Assembly: GCF_003344045.1 (NCBI RefSeq)
Contig: NZ_QFWX01000006.1
Span: forward strand, 248,001 to 312,000
Length of the DNA stretch: 64,000 nucleotides
Direction of reading: 5' to 3'
From: Marinobacter vulgaris
Lineage (GTDB): Bacteria > Pseudomonadota > Gammaproteobacteria > Pseudomonadales > Oleiphilaceae
The notes below the pieces were generated by a model. The model was given only the letters and a program-made list of their open reading frames with translations. It had not been told where the DNA came from and did not search any database. Below, in pieces: positions 39,914-48,311 of the stretch. How positions within the stretch are numbered: the first letter of the stretch is position 1; every line of letters starts with the position of its first letter. Made by a program: the position numbers and the translations under genes.

Positions 39914-40336
39914 TTAGCGCCTTGAACTTTGTTGAGCCTGCATCTTTGCAAGGTGATACCAGTTTTCGTCCAGTTCCCAGCGAATCCGCTCCACGCCGCT
40001 GGCGCTGAGTACGATATCACCGGCCCTGGCCTGAACCTGGGCCAGTTCGCGTTCTGCCCTTTGCCAGTCCCGGTGATTGTCGCCCAGGTTGCGCATGCTG
40101 GGGAAAATGGTGCTCAGTGCCTCGTGAGTGGATGTCTGGTGGGATCGCAGTGAACTCATGATGGCGGTATTGCCCTCAACCCTCAAAACACGGTGCTGAT
40201 AGGGGTAGTTGGCCACCATGTCATCGGCTTTCAGGTTCTGGTTGAGGCTGATAACCTCGAAACCCCGCCAGCCGAGCCAGCCGACAAATATGGCCGCTAC
40301 CATCATTACAATTATAAACTGCTTCCTGTCAGACAT
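39914..40336 (-). CDS. Small membrane-anchored protein upstream of srkA
   Basis: A 140-residue protein, unassigned. Residues ~5-24 form one membrane helix (KQFIIVMMVAAIFVGWLGW). The rest is soluble and helix-rich with an even spread of charged residues; it has no cysteines and no recognisable catalytic motif. The minus strand has ggagcagg about 7 bases before the ATG at 40336. The next gene is srkA, 9 bp away, suggesting a common stress-related role, but that is inference from position alone. It is divergent from the FAD oxidoreductase gene. Confidence 0.6.
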   Translation of the reverse strand: MSDRKQFIIVMMVAAIFVGWLGWRGFEVISLNQNLKADDMVANYPYQHRVLRVEGNTAIMSSLRSHQTSTHEALSTIFPSMRNLGDNHRDWQRAERELAQVQARAGDIVLSASGVERIRWELDENWYHLAKMQAQQSSRR

Positions 40337-40450
40337 CGCTTTACCTGCTCCGTGCACTTGTTTCCCTGGGCAAGTATAACGTTTCGGGGCAGTCACAGTA
40401 ATGCGATTCGGGCAAACTCCCACAGACAGGCCAGGGTAAGTGAGATTCTG

Positions 40451-41566
40451 ATGACAGACACAGAAGTGCTTCAGGCCGATACGGTGGTCATCGGTGCCGG
40501 CATTGTCGGCCTCGCCGTGGCCCGACAGCTGGCGATACAGGGCAGCGAGGTGCTGGTGCTGGAATCCGGTGACCGCTTCGGCGAGGGGCTCTCATCGCGG
40601 AACAGCGAGGTTATCCATGCCGGTATCTACTATCCCGAGAACTCCGCCAAGGCGAGCTTGTGCGTTCGTGGTCGCCACTTACTTTATGATTTCTGCCGTG
40701 AGCGCCATATTGGCCACCGTAAAACCGGCAAGTGGATTGTTGCCCGTGGCCACGCCCAACAGGAGGCACTTGCCGGTATAGCCCGGCAGGCAGGGAACAA
40801 CGGGGTTGAATTGCAACGGGTGGGCCGTGAGGCACTCAGGCAAGCACTGCCCGGGGTATTGGCCGATGACGCGCTGTACTCTCCGGAAACCGGCATCGTG
40901 GACAGTCATGGGGTCATGTTGTCATTGCTGGGGGATCTTGAGGATCATGGTGGCCAGCTTGTTTGTCAGGCATCGGTGGAACATGCCGAAACCCAGGGTA
41001 ACCGTCATCGGCTGTGGCTCGGCGGTCAGGCGCGGTGCGAATTGATTGCCCGGCGTGTGGTGAACGCCGCCGGACTGGAGGCGGTCTCGCTGGCGTCTCG
41101 CTGGCAGGGCGCTCCCGGGGTATTGGTGCCGCAGCAGTGGCTGGCCCGTGGGGTCTATTTCAGCTATTCGGGACGCCACCCCTTCAGCTCGCTCATCTAT
41201 CCGGTCCCGGAGCCGGGTGGCCTCGGCGTTCACCTGACCCTGGATCTGGCGGGCCAGGCCCGTTTCGGACCAGACGTGGAATGGATAAGCCAGGTGGATT
41301 TTTCCGTGGACCCGGATCGGGCACGGCTGTTCGCTGACAGCATTCGCCGCTGGTGGCCGGATCTCGATGAAACCCGGCTGCAACCCGCCTATGCGGGTGT
41401 CCGTCCCAAGCTGGCAGGCCCTCAAGGCGGCTTTGCCGATTTTCGGATTGATGGCGAGCAGGACCATGAGGTTCCCGGGCTGGTACACCTGTTTGGCATT
41501 GAATCACCCGGTTTGACGGCATGCCTGGCAATTGCCGAGAAAGTCGCTGAAAAGCTGGGTGAGTGA
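40451..41566 (+). CDS. FAD-dependent oxidoreductase, L-2-hydroxyglutarate oxidase-like
   Basis: A 371-residue flavoprotein of the DAO superfamily. The N-terminal dinucleotide-binding motif is VVIGAGIVGLAVARQL with an acidic LVLESGD later. 'GLSSRNSEVIHAGIYY' and RRVVNAAGL are features of the LhgO group, and the C-terminus has LFGIESPGLTACLAI. The likely reaction is oxidation of a 2-hydroxyacid such as L-2-hydroxyglutarate with electrons passed to the membrane quinone pool. The substrate is inferred from family. The start at 40451 gives the normal N-terminus. It is convergent with comF, 11 bp apart. Confidence 0.82.
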   Translation: MTDTEVLQADTVVIGAGIVGLAVARQLAIQGSEVLVLESGDRFGEGLSSRNSEVIHAGIYYPENSAKASLCVRGRHLLYDFCRERHIGHRKTGKWIVARGHAQQEALAGIARQAGNNGVELQRVGREALRQALPGVLADDALYSPETGIVDSHGVMLSLLGDLEDHGGQLVCQASVEHAETQGNRHRLWLGGQARCELIARRVVNAAGLEAVSLASRWQGAPGVLVPQQWLARGVYFSYSGRHPFSSLIYPVPEPGGLGVHLTLDLAGQARFGPDVEWISQVDFSVDPDRARLFADSIRRWWPDLDETRLQPAYAGVRPKLAGPQGGFADFRIDGEQDHEVPGLVHLFGIESPGLTACLAIAEKVAEKLGE

Positions 41567-41577
41567 TGTCCTGCCGC

Positions 41578-42357
41578 TCATCCGGGCGTTCTTGCCAGCG
41601 CCCAGATCTGAACGTCTGTTGCGCCGGCGCCCAGCAGCACTTCAGCGAGACTTCGTGCGGTGGCGCCGGTGGTCACGACATCATCCACAATGGCGATTCG
41701 CGGCGGCGGTGTTCCGGTGACATCGTAAATGCCCCGCAGGTTGGCCAGCCGTTGTTCCCGGTTCAGACCACGCTGGGGGTGGGTGTGTCGGTTCCTTGTG
41801 ACCAGCTCCGTGGTCCAGGGTATGCCTGATCGTTTGCTGATCTGTTCGGCAATATCCGCGGCCTGATTGAACCCCCGCTTGCGACGCCGGGCCGGGTGCA
41901 TCGGGCTGGCCAGCAGCAGATCCGGCCGCAATTCCGGCGTGGTGTCCAGGGTTGCGATCAGGTGGTCTGCAAGGTCGTTGATAAGGGGGCGGGCAAACGC
42001 GCGCTGGCCGTTGTATTTGTAGCGCTGGATCATGCCGTCGACCGGGAAACGATAACGCCATGGGGCAATCACCCGGCTGAACGGAGGCGGGGCCTGGAGG
42101 CACTGGCCACAGAGCGTTTCGTTGCCGGCAAATGCCAGGGGCAGGGCGCAGCAACGGCAGTGCCAGCGATTGACGGGCAGGTCCTGACGGCAGGGATTGC
42201 AGAGTCCGTAGCGGGCATCAGGTGCCAGGCAGGCAACACAGTGGCCGCCTCCGGCAGGAAGCAGGTCGCGAATACCCTGCAATGCGGTTTGAATCCGTTC
42301 TTTGCTGTTAACCTTTGGTGTTAACAAGGTTGACAGCAATCTCAGTCCCTTTATCAT
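41578..42357 (-). CDS. comF: ComF-family phosphoribosyltransferase-like protein
   Basis: About 259 residues. An N-terminal zinc-finger region has paired cysteines (CVACLAPD, LCNPC, CRCCALPL, CGQCLQ). The phosphoribosyltransferase domain ends with the PRPP-binding IAIVDDVVTTGATARSL. ComF proteins are needed for natural DNA uptake in several bacteria; the role here is inferred. The start is uncertain: ATG at 42357 or 42366. Either start places the bioB promoter and BirA-like operator inside the first codons of comF, so expression of the two may interfere. Confidence 0.88.
   Translation of the reverse strand: MIKGLRLLSTLLTPKVNSKERIQTALQGIRDLLPAGGGHCVACLAPDARYGLCNPCRQDLPVNRWHCRCCALPLAFAGNETLCGQCLQAPPPFSRVIAPWRYRFPVDGMIQRYKYNGQRAFARPLINDLADHLIATLDTTPELRPDLLLASPMHPARRRKRGFNQAADIAEQISKRSGIPWTTELVTRNRHTHPQRGLNREQRLANLRGIYDVTGTPPPRIAIVDDVVTTGATARSLAEVLLGAGATDVQIWALARTPG
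42305..42357 (+). promoter_or_regulatory. Candidate bioB promoter with overlapping BirA-like operator
   Basis: CTGTTAACC (42305-42313) and GGTTGACAG (42328-42336) form a near-perfect inverted repeat around 14 bases. This resembles the BirA operator TTGTAAACC...GGTTTACAA, although the E. coli spacer is 16 bases. The right half contains TTGACA (42330-42335), a perfect -35. After 16 bases comes TATCAT (42352-42357) as -10. A repressor bound here would block the promoter of the biotin operon, whose start codon is 50 bp downstream. BirA itself is not encoded in this window. Confidence 0.6.
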
Positions 42358-42406
42358 CTGTTTCATCCGTAAACCAGAATCCCGGTAAAGTTAACAGGAC
42401 TGAATC

Positions 42407-43513
42407 ATGACTGCCACCTCGCTCTCCACTGAACTCTCCAGTGCACCCTCCAGCGTACCTTCCAGCCTGCCCCGTCACGACTGGACCATGCAGGAAGCCC
42501 GCGCCCTGTTCGAACTGCCGTTCAACGACCTGGTGTTCCGTGCCCAGAGCGTCCATCGCGAACACTTCGATCCCAATGAGGTGCAGATCAGCACACTGCT
42601 TTCCATCAAGACCGGTGCCTGCCCGGAGGACTGCAAATACTGTCCCCAGAGCGGCCACTACAACACCGGTCTGGAAAAGGAAAAGCTGCTGGAAATCGAA
42701 AAGGTGGTTGCCGAAGCCAAAGCCGCCAAGGCAAAAGGCGCGTCCCGTTTCTGTATGGGCGCAGCCTGGCGCAGTCCTTCGAAGAAGGACATGGGGTATG
42801 TGGTGGACATGGTACGCGAGGTGAAATCCCTGGGTCTGGAAACCTGTATGACCCTTGGCATGCTGCAACAGGAGCAGGCCGATGAACTGGCTGAAGCCGG
42901 GCTGGATTACTACAACCACAACCTGGACACCTCCGAGAAATACTACAGCCACATCATCACCACCCGCACCTACCAGGATCGTCTGGACACCCTGGAGAAC
43001 GTTCGCAACGCGGGCATGAAAGTCTGCTGCGGTGGCATTGTGGGTATGGGTGAAGACCCGGATGACCGGGTCGGCCTGCTGGTGCAGCTGGCGAATCTGC
43101 CACATCATCCGGAGAGTGTGCCGGTCAACATGCTGGTGAAGGTGCCGGGTACACCCATGGAAGACGTGGAAGACCTGGATCCGTTTGACTTTGTCCGCAC
43201 CATTGCGGTTGCCCGCATCATGATGCCGGCCTCCCACGTGCGCCTGTCCGCCGGTCGCGAGAACATGAACGAGCAGATGCAGTCCCTGTGCTTCCTGGCG
43301 GGTGCCAACTCCATTTTTTATGGTGAAAAGCTGCTGACTACTGCGAACCCGGAAGCCGATGCCGACCGTGAACTGTTCGATCGCCTGGGTATTCGCCCGG
43401 AATTGCGCGAACAGAACTGTACTGAACAGGAAGCGGAAGAAGCCATCACCGGGGCGGTGGAATATGAGCAGACCCGCCACATGTTCTACGATGCCACCCG
43501 CGAATCCGCATAA
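42407..43513 (+). CDS. bioB: Biotin synthase
   Basis: A radical-SAM enzyme (368 residues) inserting sulfur into dethiobiotin. The cluster motif CxxxCxxC is at Cys72, Cys76 and Cys79 ([11 protein letters not shown]). '[16 protein letters not shown]', [12 protein letters not shown] and [10 protein letters not shown] are further family signatures. The N-terminus has ~20 extra Ser/Pro-rich residues. It is the first gene of bioB-bioF-bioH-bioC-bioD, all rightward. bioA is not present in this window, as is also the case around bioB in Pseudomonas. Confidence 0.98.
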   Translation: MTATSLSTELSSAPSSVPSSLPRHDWTMQEARALFELPFNDLVFRAQSVHREHFDPNEVQISTLLSIKTGACPEDCKYCPQSGHYNTGLEKEKLLEIEKVVAEAKAAKAKGASRFCMGAAWRSPSKKDMGYVVDMVREVKSLGLETCMTLGMLQQEQADELAEAGLDYYNHNLDTSEKYYSHIITTRTYQDRLDTLENVRNAGMKVCCGGIVGMGEDPDDRVGLLVQLANLPHHPESVPVNMLVKVPGTPMEDVEDLDPFDFVRTIAVARIMMPASHVRLSAGRENMNEQMQSLCFLAGANSIFYGEKLLTTANPEADADRELFDRLGIRPELREQNCTEQEAEEAITGAVEYEQTRHMFYDATRESA

Positions 43514-43540
43514 ACAGGTAACCGTCGGTGAGAGCTGATC

Positions 43541-44719
43541 ATGCGTGATTTTGCGGCCGAGCTTGAAAACCGGAAGCAGGCGGGGCTTTACCGTACCCGC
43601 CGGGTGATCAGCGGGCCCCAGCAGCCGGAACTGGTGTCCGATGGCGTGCCGCTGCTGTCTTTCTGCAGTAATGACTATCTCGGGTTGGCCAGCCACCCGG
43701 ATATTGTTCGTGCCGTTAACGATGCCATGCCCCACACGGGCCTCGGTGGGGCGGCGTCCCACCTGATCTGTGGCCACCACGATGGCCACCACCAGTTGGA
43801 GGCCCGGCTGGCGGCATTTACCGGTCGCAGCGCTGCGCTTTTCTTCTCCACCGGCTATATGGCCAATATGGGTGTGATTTCCGCACTGGCCGGCCGTGGC
43901 GATACCGTTTTCTCGGACCGCCTCAACCACGCCTCCATTATTGACGGCTGCATCCTCAGTCGTGCCAGGGTGAGGCGCTATCCCCACAGCGACATGGGGG
44001 CTCTGGCGGATATGCTGGCAGTCACTGGCGGACACAAACTGGTGGTAACAGACGGCGTGTTCAGCATGGACGGCGACATCGCGCCTTTGAAGGAACTCGC
44101 TGACCTGTGCCGGGTACACGATGCGCTTCTGGTTGTGGATGATGCCCATGGCGTGGGCGTGCTTGGCCCCCAGGGTCGGGGCAGCGTTGCCGAGCTGGGG
44201 TTGTCGGAAAAGGATGTACCGGTGCTGATCGGAACACTCGGTAAAGCTGTCGGCACCAGCGGCGCGTTCGTTGCCGGTCCGGCATTGCTGATGGACTACC
44301 TGGTGCAGAAGGCACGGACCTATATCTACACCACCGCCATGCCCCCGGCGATTGCATTGGCGACCTGTGCCAGCCTCGATCTGATTGAGCGGGAAAACAG
44401 TCGCCGCAGCCATCTGCAGTCGCTGATTGAACACTTTCGCCGTGAGGCTACTGCGCTGGGCTATGAACTGATGCCGTCCCGCACCCCGATTCAGCCGATC
44501 ATGGTTGGCGACAACTGGACAGCCCTTGCGCTGAGCAAGGCACTGGAACAGAAGGGCCTGCTGGTAACTGCCATCAGGCCGCCCACGGTACCGGAGGGTG
44601 AGGCGCGCTTGCGGGTGACCTTCAGCGCGGCCCATTCGACAGCGGATCTGGAAAAACTGCTCACGGCTCTTGCTGAGTGTCGCCCGATGTTAAAACGGGC
44701 TTCTGCCGAGGCCGTATGA
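43541..44719 (+). CDS. bioF: 8-amino-7-oxononanoate synthase
   Basis: A PLP-dependent enzyme (392 residues) condensing pimeloyl-ACP with alanine, releasing CO2. 'CSNDYLGLASHPDIV', LFFSTGYMANMG and VVDDAHGVGVLGPQGRG are family signatures; LIGTLGKAVGTSG holds the Lys that binds PLP. The gene is 27 bp after bioB, and its stop overlaps the bioH start (ATGA), so translation is coupled. Confidence 0.96.
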   Translation: MRDFAAELENRKQAGLYRTRRVISGPQQPELVSDGVPLLSFCSNDYLGLASHPDIVRAVNDAMPHTGLGGAASHLICGHHDGHHQLEARLAAFTGRSAALFFSTGYMANMGVISALAGRGDTVFSDRLNHASIIDGCILSRARVRRYPHSDMGALADMLAVTGGHKLVVTDGVFSMDGDIAPLKELADLCRVHDALLVVDDAHGVGVLGPQGRGSVAELGLSEKDVPVLIGTLGKAVGTSGAFVAGPALLMDYLVQKARTYIYTTAMPPAIALATCASLDLIERENSRRSHLQSLIEHFRREATALGYELMPSRTPIQPIMVGDNWTALALSKALEQKGLLVTAIRPPTVPEGEARLRVTFSAAHSTADLEKLLTALAECRPMLKRASAEAV

Positions 44720-45468
44720 CGCAGACCGCTTATCAGACCCCTCTGGTTGTGGTTGGAGGCTGGGGCGTTGATGCCGCCATGCTGTTACCGCTGTTTGACG
44801 GCTGGCCGGGTGAAATTCACCTGGTGTCACTGACCGATACGCTAATGACCCGGTGCGAATCAGTCGCCGAAGTTGCGGATTACCTGCTGGATCATTACCC
44901 ATGTCCGTCGGTGTGGGCGGGCTGGTCCCAAGGTGCGCAGGTAGCCATGGCTGCGGCGGCACAAAGTGATTTGCAGGAGGCCAGGGTGATTACCCTTGCG
45001 GGCTTTCCCAGGTTTACGGCGGGCCCGGATTGGCCGGTTGGTATGTCGGCTGAAAGCTTCAATACCTTCAGAGACGCCATTGCCAGCGAAACCGGCCCGG
45101 CCTGGCGCCATTTCCAGCAACTGTTGATTCATGGTTGTGAAGATTATCTCAAGGCCCGCAAGGAGCTTCAGCCCTGGCTGAAACAGGGGGCTTCGGTAAC
45201 GTCAGCGAGTCTGATCCGGGGTCTTGAGTGGCTGGAAAGGGAAGACCAGCGGGGCTTGTGGCAGGAGCTGCCGGTGCCTGCGCTGCACCTTCAGGCGGAA
45301 CAGGACGCCGTTGTCCGGTCTTGGGCCGGGTCCTTCGCGCCGGCCCGGAGCGCCAATGTGATCACCGTGCCCGGAATGACCCACTGGCCCCGGGGGCAGG
45401 CGGTTGCGCGCTGTCGTGAGGAGATTCATCGGTTCGCTTTCAGTACGGGGGATTCATGGCAGATCTGA
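44716..45468 (+). CDS. bioH: Pimeloyl-ACP methyl ester carboxylesterase
   Basis: An alpha/beta hydrolase of 250 residues that removes the methyl group from pimeloyl-ACP methyl ester, ending the BioC-BioH route to pimelate. The nucleophile elbow is GWSQG (Ser71); the Asp candidate is in LQAEQDAVV and the His in PGMTHWP. It begins 'LVVVGGWGVDAAMLLPLFD', like the BioH start. It overlaps both its neighbours: bioF by 4 bp and bioC by 13 bp. Confidence 0.92.
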   Translation: MTQTAYQTPLVVVGGWGVDAAMLLPLFDGWPGEIHLVSLTDTLMTRCESVAEVADYLLDHYPCPSVWAGWSQGAQVAMAAAAQSDLQEARVITLAGFPRFTAGPDWPVGMSAESFNTFRDAIASETGPAWRHFQQLLIHGCEDYLKARKELQPWLKQGASVTSASLIRGLEWLEREDQRGLWQELPVPALHLQAEQDAVVRSWAGSFAPARSANVITVPGMTHWPRGQAVARCREEIHRFAFSTGDSWQI

Positions 45469-46304
45469 CGGTGCCCACAAATCCGGCGACAGCGTCCTCG
45501 CGCGGTGCTGCCAAAACCGCTGTTGCGAGGGATTTCGGGGCGGCCTCAAAAACCTACAATCCGGCAGCACGTTTACAGCGTTACATGGGCCAGGTCATGC
45601 TCGACCAGTTGTCGGAGCAGGGCTGCCTCCGGGAGGCCGGTGGTGGCTGCCGGATCCTGGACCTGGGATGTGGCACCGGTTGGTTTACCGGACAGCTCGC
45701 GGAGTTGGCTGGCGGTGCCGGGCGTTCCGTGACCGGAGCAGACCTGTCGCCGGGCATGCTGGGGTATGCCCGTGCCACTGGAGCCCCGGCTATTCGCTGG
45801 CTGGTCGCAGATGCCGAATCCCTGCCGCTCGGGGACAACAGCCTGGATGTGGTTTTCAGCAACCTGATGATCCAGTGGTGCGATGACACGGCCGGCGTGT
45901 TGGCCGAGTGTCGTCGGATACTGCGCCCCGGCGGGCAACTGTGTATATCAACCTTGCTGGACGGCACACTGGATGAGTTGCGTGGCGCCTGGCACCAGGC
46001 TGACCCGGGCCATGAGCATGTTAACCGCTTCGAAAGCGGGGATGGCTTTCGCCGGCAGGCTCTTGAAGTGCTGCCGGCGCCGCGCATTGCTACCGAATCC
46101 ATTGTCCTGGATTATCCGTCGCCAATGGCCCTGCTGGCAGAGCTGAAAGCCATCGGGGCCGGTTTCAAGGGCTCGTCCCGTCGCCGCAACGCAACAGCGC
46201 CGGGACGTTTACGGGCCATGTGCCAGCATTACCCGAAAGGAAGTGATGGCCGGGTCTACGCAACTTACAAGGCAGCATGGCTGACCTGCCGCCTGCCGGA
46301 CTGA
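45456..46304 (+). CDS. bioC: Malonyl-ACP O-methyltransferase
   Basis: A SAM-dependent methyltransferase (282 residues) that masks malonyl-ACP so that fatty-acid synthesis can elongate it to pimeloyl-ACP. 'VARDFGAASKTYNPAARLQR' is the BioC N-terminal signature, and ILDLGCGTGWFTGQLAEL is the SAM-binding motif. 'VVFSNLMIQWC' follows. The first ~20 residues are low-complexity. The overlap of 13 bp with bioH suggests coupling. Confidence 0.95.
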   Translation: MADLTVPTNPATASSRGAAKTAVARDFGAASKTYNPAARLQRYMGQVMLDQLSEQGCLREAGGGCRILDLGCGTGWFTGQLAELAGGAGRSVTGADLSPGMLGYARATGAPAIRWLVADAESLPLGDNSLDVVFSNLMIQWCDDTAGVLAECRRILRPGGQLCISTLLDGTLDELRGAWHQADPGHEHVNRFESGDGFRRQALEVLPAPRIATESIVLDYPSPMALLAELKAIGAGFKGSSRRRNATAPGRLRAMCQHYPKGSDGRVYATYKAAWLTCRLPD

Positions 46305-46323
46305 TATCGGAGTTACCGCGGCC

Positions 46324-47016
46324 ATGGCCAGAAAAAGCTATTTTGTGACAGGAACCGACACCGGCGTGGGCAAAACCATGGTCTCTGCGGCCATCCTTGA
46401 GGCGGCGGCGTCTCTGGGCAAGCGCACGCTAGCCATGAAGCCGGTTGCCTCCGGGTGTGACGAAACGCCGGAAGGTCTGCGCAATGAGGATGCGCTGATT
46501 CTGATGAAGGCCATGTCCGAGCCATTGGGCTATGACCAGGTTAATCCGATAGCGCTGAAGCCGGCTATCGCCCCACATGTTGCGGCAGCCCAGGCAGGCC
46601 GCACTGTCACGGCGCAACGCCTGGTGGGGTTCTGTCGCGGCCTGCAGATGCGCCCGTCGGACCTGTTGCTGGTAGAGGGTGCTGGCGGTTGGCGAGTGCC
46701 GCTCAATGACCGGGAAACCTATGCCGCCATGCCGGTGGCGCTGCAAATGCCGGTGATACTGGTTGTTCCCCTGAAGCTCGGGTGCATCAATCACGCCCTG
46801 CTGACCGTCGAAGCCATCCGCCGTGACGGGCTGACTGTTGCCGGCTGGGTGGCCAACCGGCCGGGTCCGGAGATCATGACCTGTGAGCAGGAAACCCTGG
46901 ACTACCTGGTCAACCATCTCGCGGCTCCCTGCATGGGGGTACTGCCATGGCTGGAACATGCCGACCCACAGATTCTGGCGACCAGCCTGAATGTGAATTG
47001 TTTGTTTGAAAATTGA
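46324..47016 (+). CDS. bioD: Dethiobiotin synthetase
   Basis: An ATP-dependent carboxylase-like enzyme (230 residues) closing the ureido ring of biotin. The P-loop is GTDTGVGKTMV at the N-terminus, KPVASGCDETPEGL follows with the substrate-binding Lys, and LLVEGAGGWRVPLND is the metal and substrate motif. Last gene of the biotin operon; the next gene starts 51 bp later and is unrelated. Confidence 0.96.
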   Translation: MARKSYFVTGTDTGVGKTMVSAAILEAAASLGKRTLAMKPVASGCDETPEGLRNEDALILMKAMSEPLGYDQVNPIALKPAIAPHVAAAQAGRTVTAQRLVGFCRGLQMRPSDLLLVEGAGGWRVPLNDRETYAAMPVALQMPVILVVPLKLGCINHALLTVEAIRRDGLTVAGWVANRPGPEIMTCEQETLDYLVNHLAAPCMGVLPWLEHADPQILATSLNVNCLFEN

Positions 47017-47067
47017 CCAGAAATGTGGCTTACTTGAGTCAATTAATGGTCATTGGACAAAGCAGTT

Positions 47068-47313
47068 ATGATCAACAATACGCTGGGACTTGGTATTCAG
47101 GGCATTCAGAGTGGCATGCAGGGCATGGAGAATGCTGCCCGTCAGATTGCCCGGGGTGGCGCGGATGGCCCTCAGGGCACAGCCGAAGGGGCCGGGGGCC
47201 TGGTTGAGCCAATCGTTGATCTCAAACTCTATGAACGCAGCGTTGAGGCTTCTGCCCAGGTGGTGAAGACTGCCGATGAAACCCTTGGCACGTTGCTGGA
47301 TATCAAGGCCTGA
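47068..47313 (+). CDS. Small flagellar-rod C-terminus-like protein
   Basis: An 81-residue protein. The C-terminal half (LKLYERSVEASAQVVKTADE, then LGTLLDIKA) is very like the last 30 residues of flagellar rod and hook proteins such as FlgG and FlgF, where it forms part of the D0 coiled coil. The N-terminal part (MINNTLGLGIQGIQSGMQGM) is also heptad-like, with a glycine-rich middle. No complete rod domain is present, so it is a stand-alone mini-protein rather than a broken FlgG. An in-frame TTG at 47053 could be the start. A metalloprotease-like gene follows 54 bp later. Role unknown. Confidence 0.7.
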   Translation: MINNTLGLGIQGIQSGMQGMENAARQIARGGADGPQGTAEGAGGLVEPIVDLKLYERSVEASAQVVKTADETLGTLLDIKA

Positions 47314-47367
47314 ATCCTTCTGGCGGTGGCCTCACCGTCGCCTCTTCCGGTTACCTGAATCGCTGAC

Positions 47368-48072
47368 ATGATGATTCCCGGCTCTCTTCCCTCCGTGGCT
47401 CCAGTGTATCCCCTCCCGGGCGTCGGGGCCGCCGACCCAGCCCGGCAGACGGGCAGCGAACCTGCCTCTGCTGATTCTGAAAGAGCCCCCACAATCAGAA
47501 CCATCAGCGACGACAGGAACGCCGGCGATGGTGCGCGCCCGCAACGCTCCGGGTCAGATAATGCATCGGGCCTGCAAGAGGCTGAGCTGCAGGAACTGTC
47601 TGACCTGAAAGCACGTGACCGTGAGGTCCGCGCCCATGAGACGGCTCATCAGGCTGCGGGTGGGCAATATGCCGGATCCATTTCCTACGTCTATGAACGT
47701 GGCCCCGACGGTGCTCAATACGCAGTCGGCGGCGAAGTATCCATTGACACCTCTCCGGTTCAGGGCGACCCACAGGCGACCATAGAAAAGATGCGGGTGG
47801 TCAGGGCCGCGGCACTTGCACCTGCGGAGCCTTCTCCCCAGGATCGGGCTGTTGCGGCCGAGGCCATGCAGCTGATGTTGCAGGCCCAGTCCGAATTATC
47901 GTCAGAGCTTGGCGGGCAGAAGGATGTTGCATCGCCCGGAGGCGGCGATGGTAGCGACCAGGCTAACCGGGAATCCCGTAACGCAGCCAGTGCCTACCAG
48001 ACCGTTGCGGACTTCAACGAAAATAGCGCTGTCAACGAAGTAACCAACTCCCGGTTTATGGCAACCGCCTGA
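47368..48072 (+). CDS. Putative zinc metalloprotease-like (SprA-related) protein
   Basis: A 234-residue protein. The first ~85 residues are low-complexity (Pro, Ser, Asp) without a clear signal peptide. A conserved core follows: 'LQELSDLKARDREVRAHETA' with the zinc motif HETAH, 'HQAAGGQYAGSISYVYERGP', then YAVGGEVSIDTSPV. From memory these belong to a family annotated as putative metalloprotease, SprA-related, found near flagellar or envelope genes. Proteolysis is predicted from HExxH only. It is on the same strand just after the flagellar-rod-like small gene. Confidence 0.7.
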   Translation: MMIPGSLPSVAPVYPLPGVGAADPARQTGSEPASADSERAPTIRTISDDRNAGDGARPQRSGSDNASGLQEAELQELSDLKARDREVRAHETAHQAAGGQYAGSISYVYERGPDGAQYAVGGEVSIDTSPVQGDPQATIEKMRVVRAAALAPAEPSPQDRAVAAEAMQLMLQAQSELSSELGGQKDVASPGGGDGSDQANRESRNAASAYQTVADFNENSAVNEVTNSRFMATA

Positions 48073-48166
48073 TAACCCCAAGCTTTCACAGTGAATTGCC
48101 GCTCTCTCGCCCGCCAAACACGGTAAATCCCTCCACAAAACGCAACACAAATTTCGGGCACGGCTA

Positions 48167-48211
48167 TTGACAATTCTGCCCCTCTAAACGTATGTTTCAA
48201 ACAAGTGTTTT
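48167..48211 (+). promoter_or_regulatory. Candidate promoter with double PsrA-like operator
   Basis: TTGACA (48167-48172) and TATGTT (48191-48196) are spaced 18 bp. Over and after the -10 lie two similar dyads: TAAAC-gtat-GTTTC (48185-48198) and CAAAC-aagt-GTTTT (48198-48211). They resemble the PsrA consensus (G/C)AAAC-N2-4-GTTT(G/C). PsrA represses beta-oxidation genes in Pseudomonas and is released by long-chain fatty acids. It would fit here, upstream of an acyl-CoA dehydrogenase. Confidence 0.5.
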
Positions 48212-48311
48212 ATTCGCGGTGCAGCATAATCGCTGCGCCGCATGAGCAAACCCCGCGGCAAAGTGCTGTGACCGTTTCGCAGCTGTTACCGAAAACCTGA
48301 GGTGGAATACC

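Noticed and set aside
40193..40450. N-terminal extension of the FAD oxidoreductase to an earlier ATG
   Set aside because: The extension has no family similarity and overlaps the divergent small membrane-protein gene.
42308..44635. Very long minus-strand open frame (775 codons) opposite bioB-bioF
   Set aside because: It is antisense to two well-conserved genes, has no family motifs and reflects the codon bias of high-G+C DNA.
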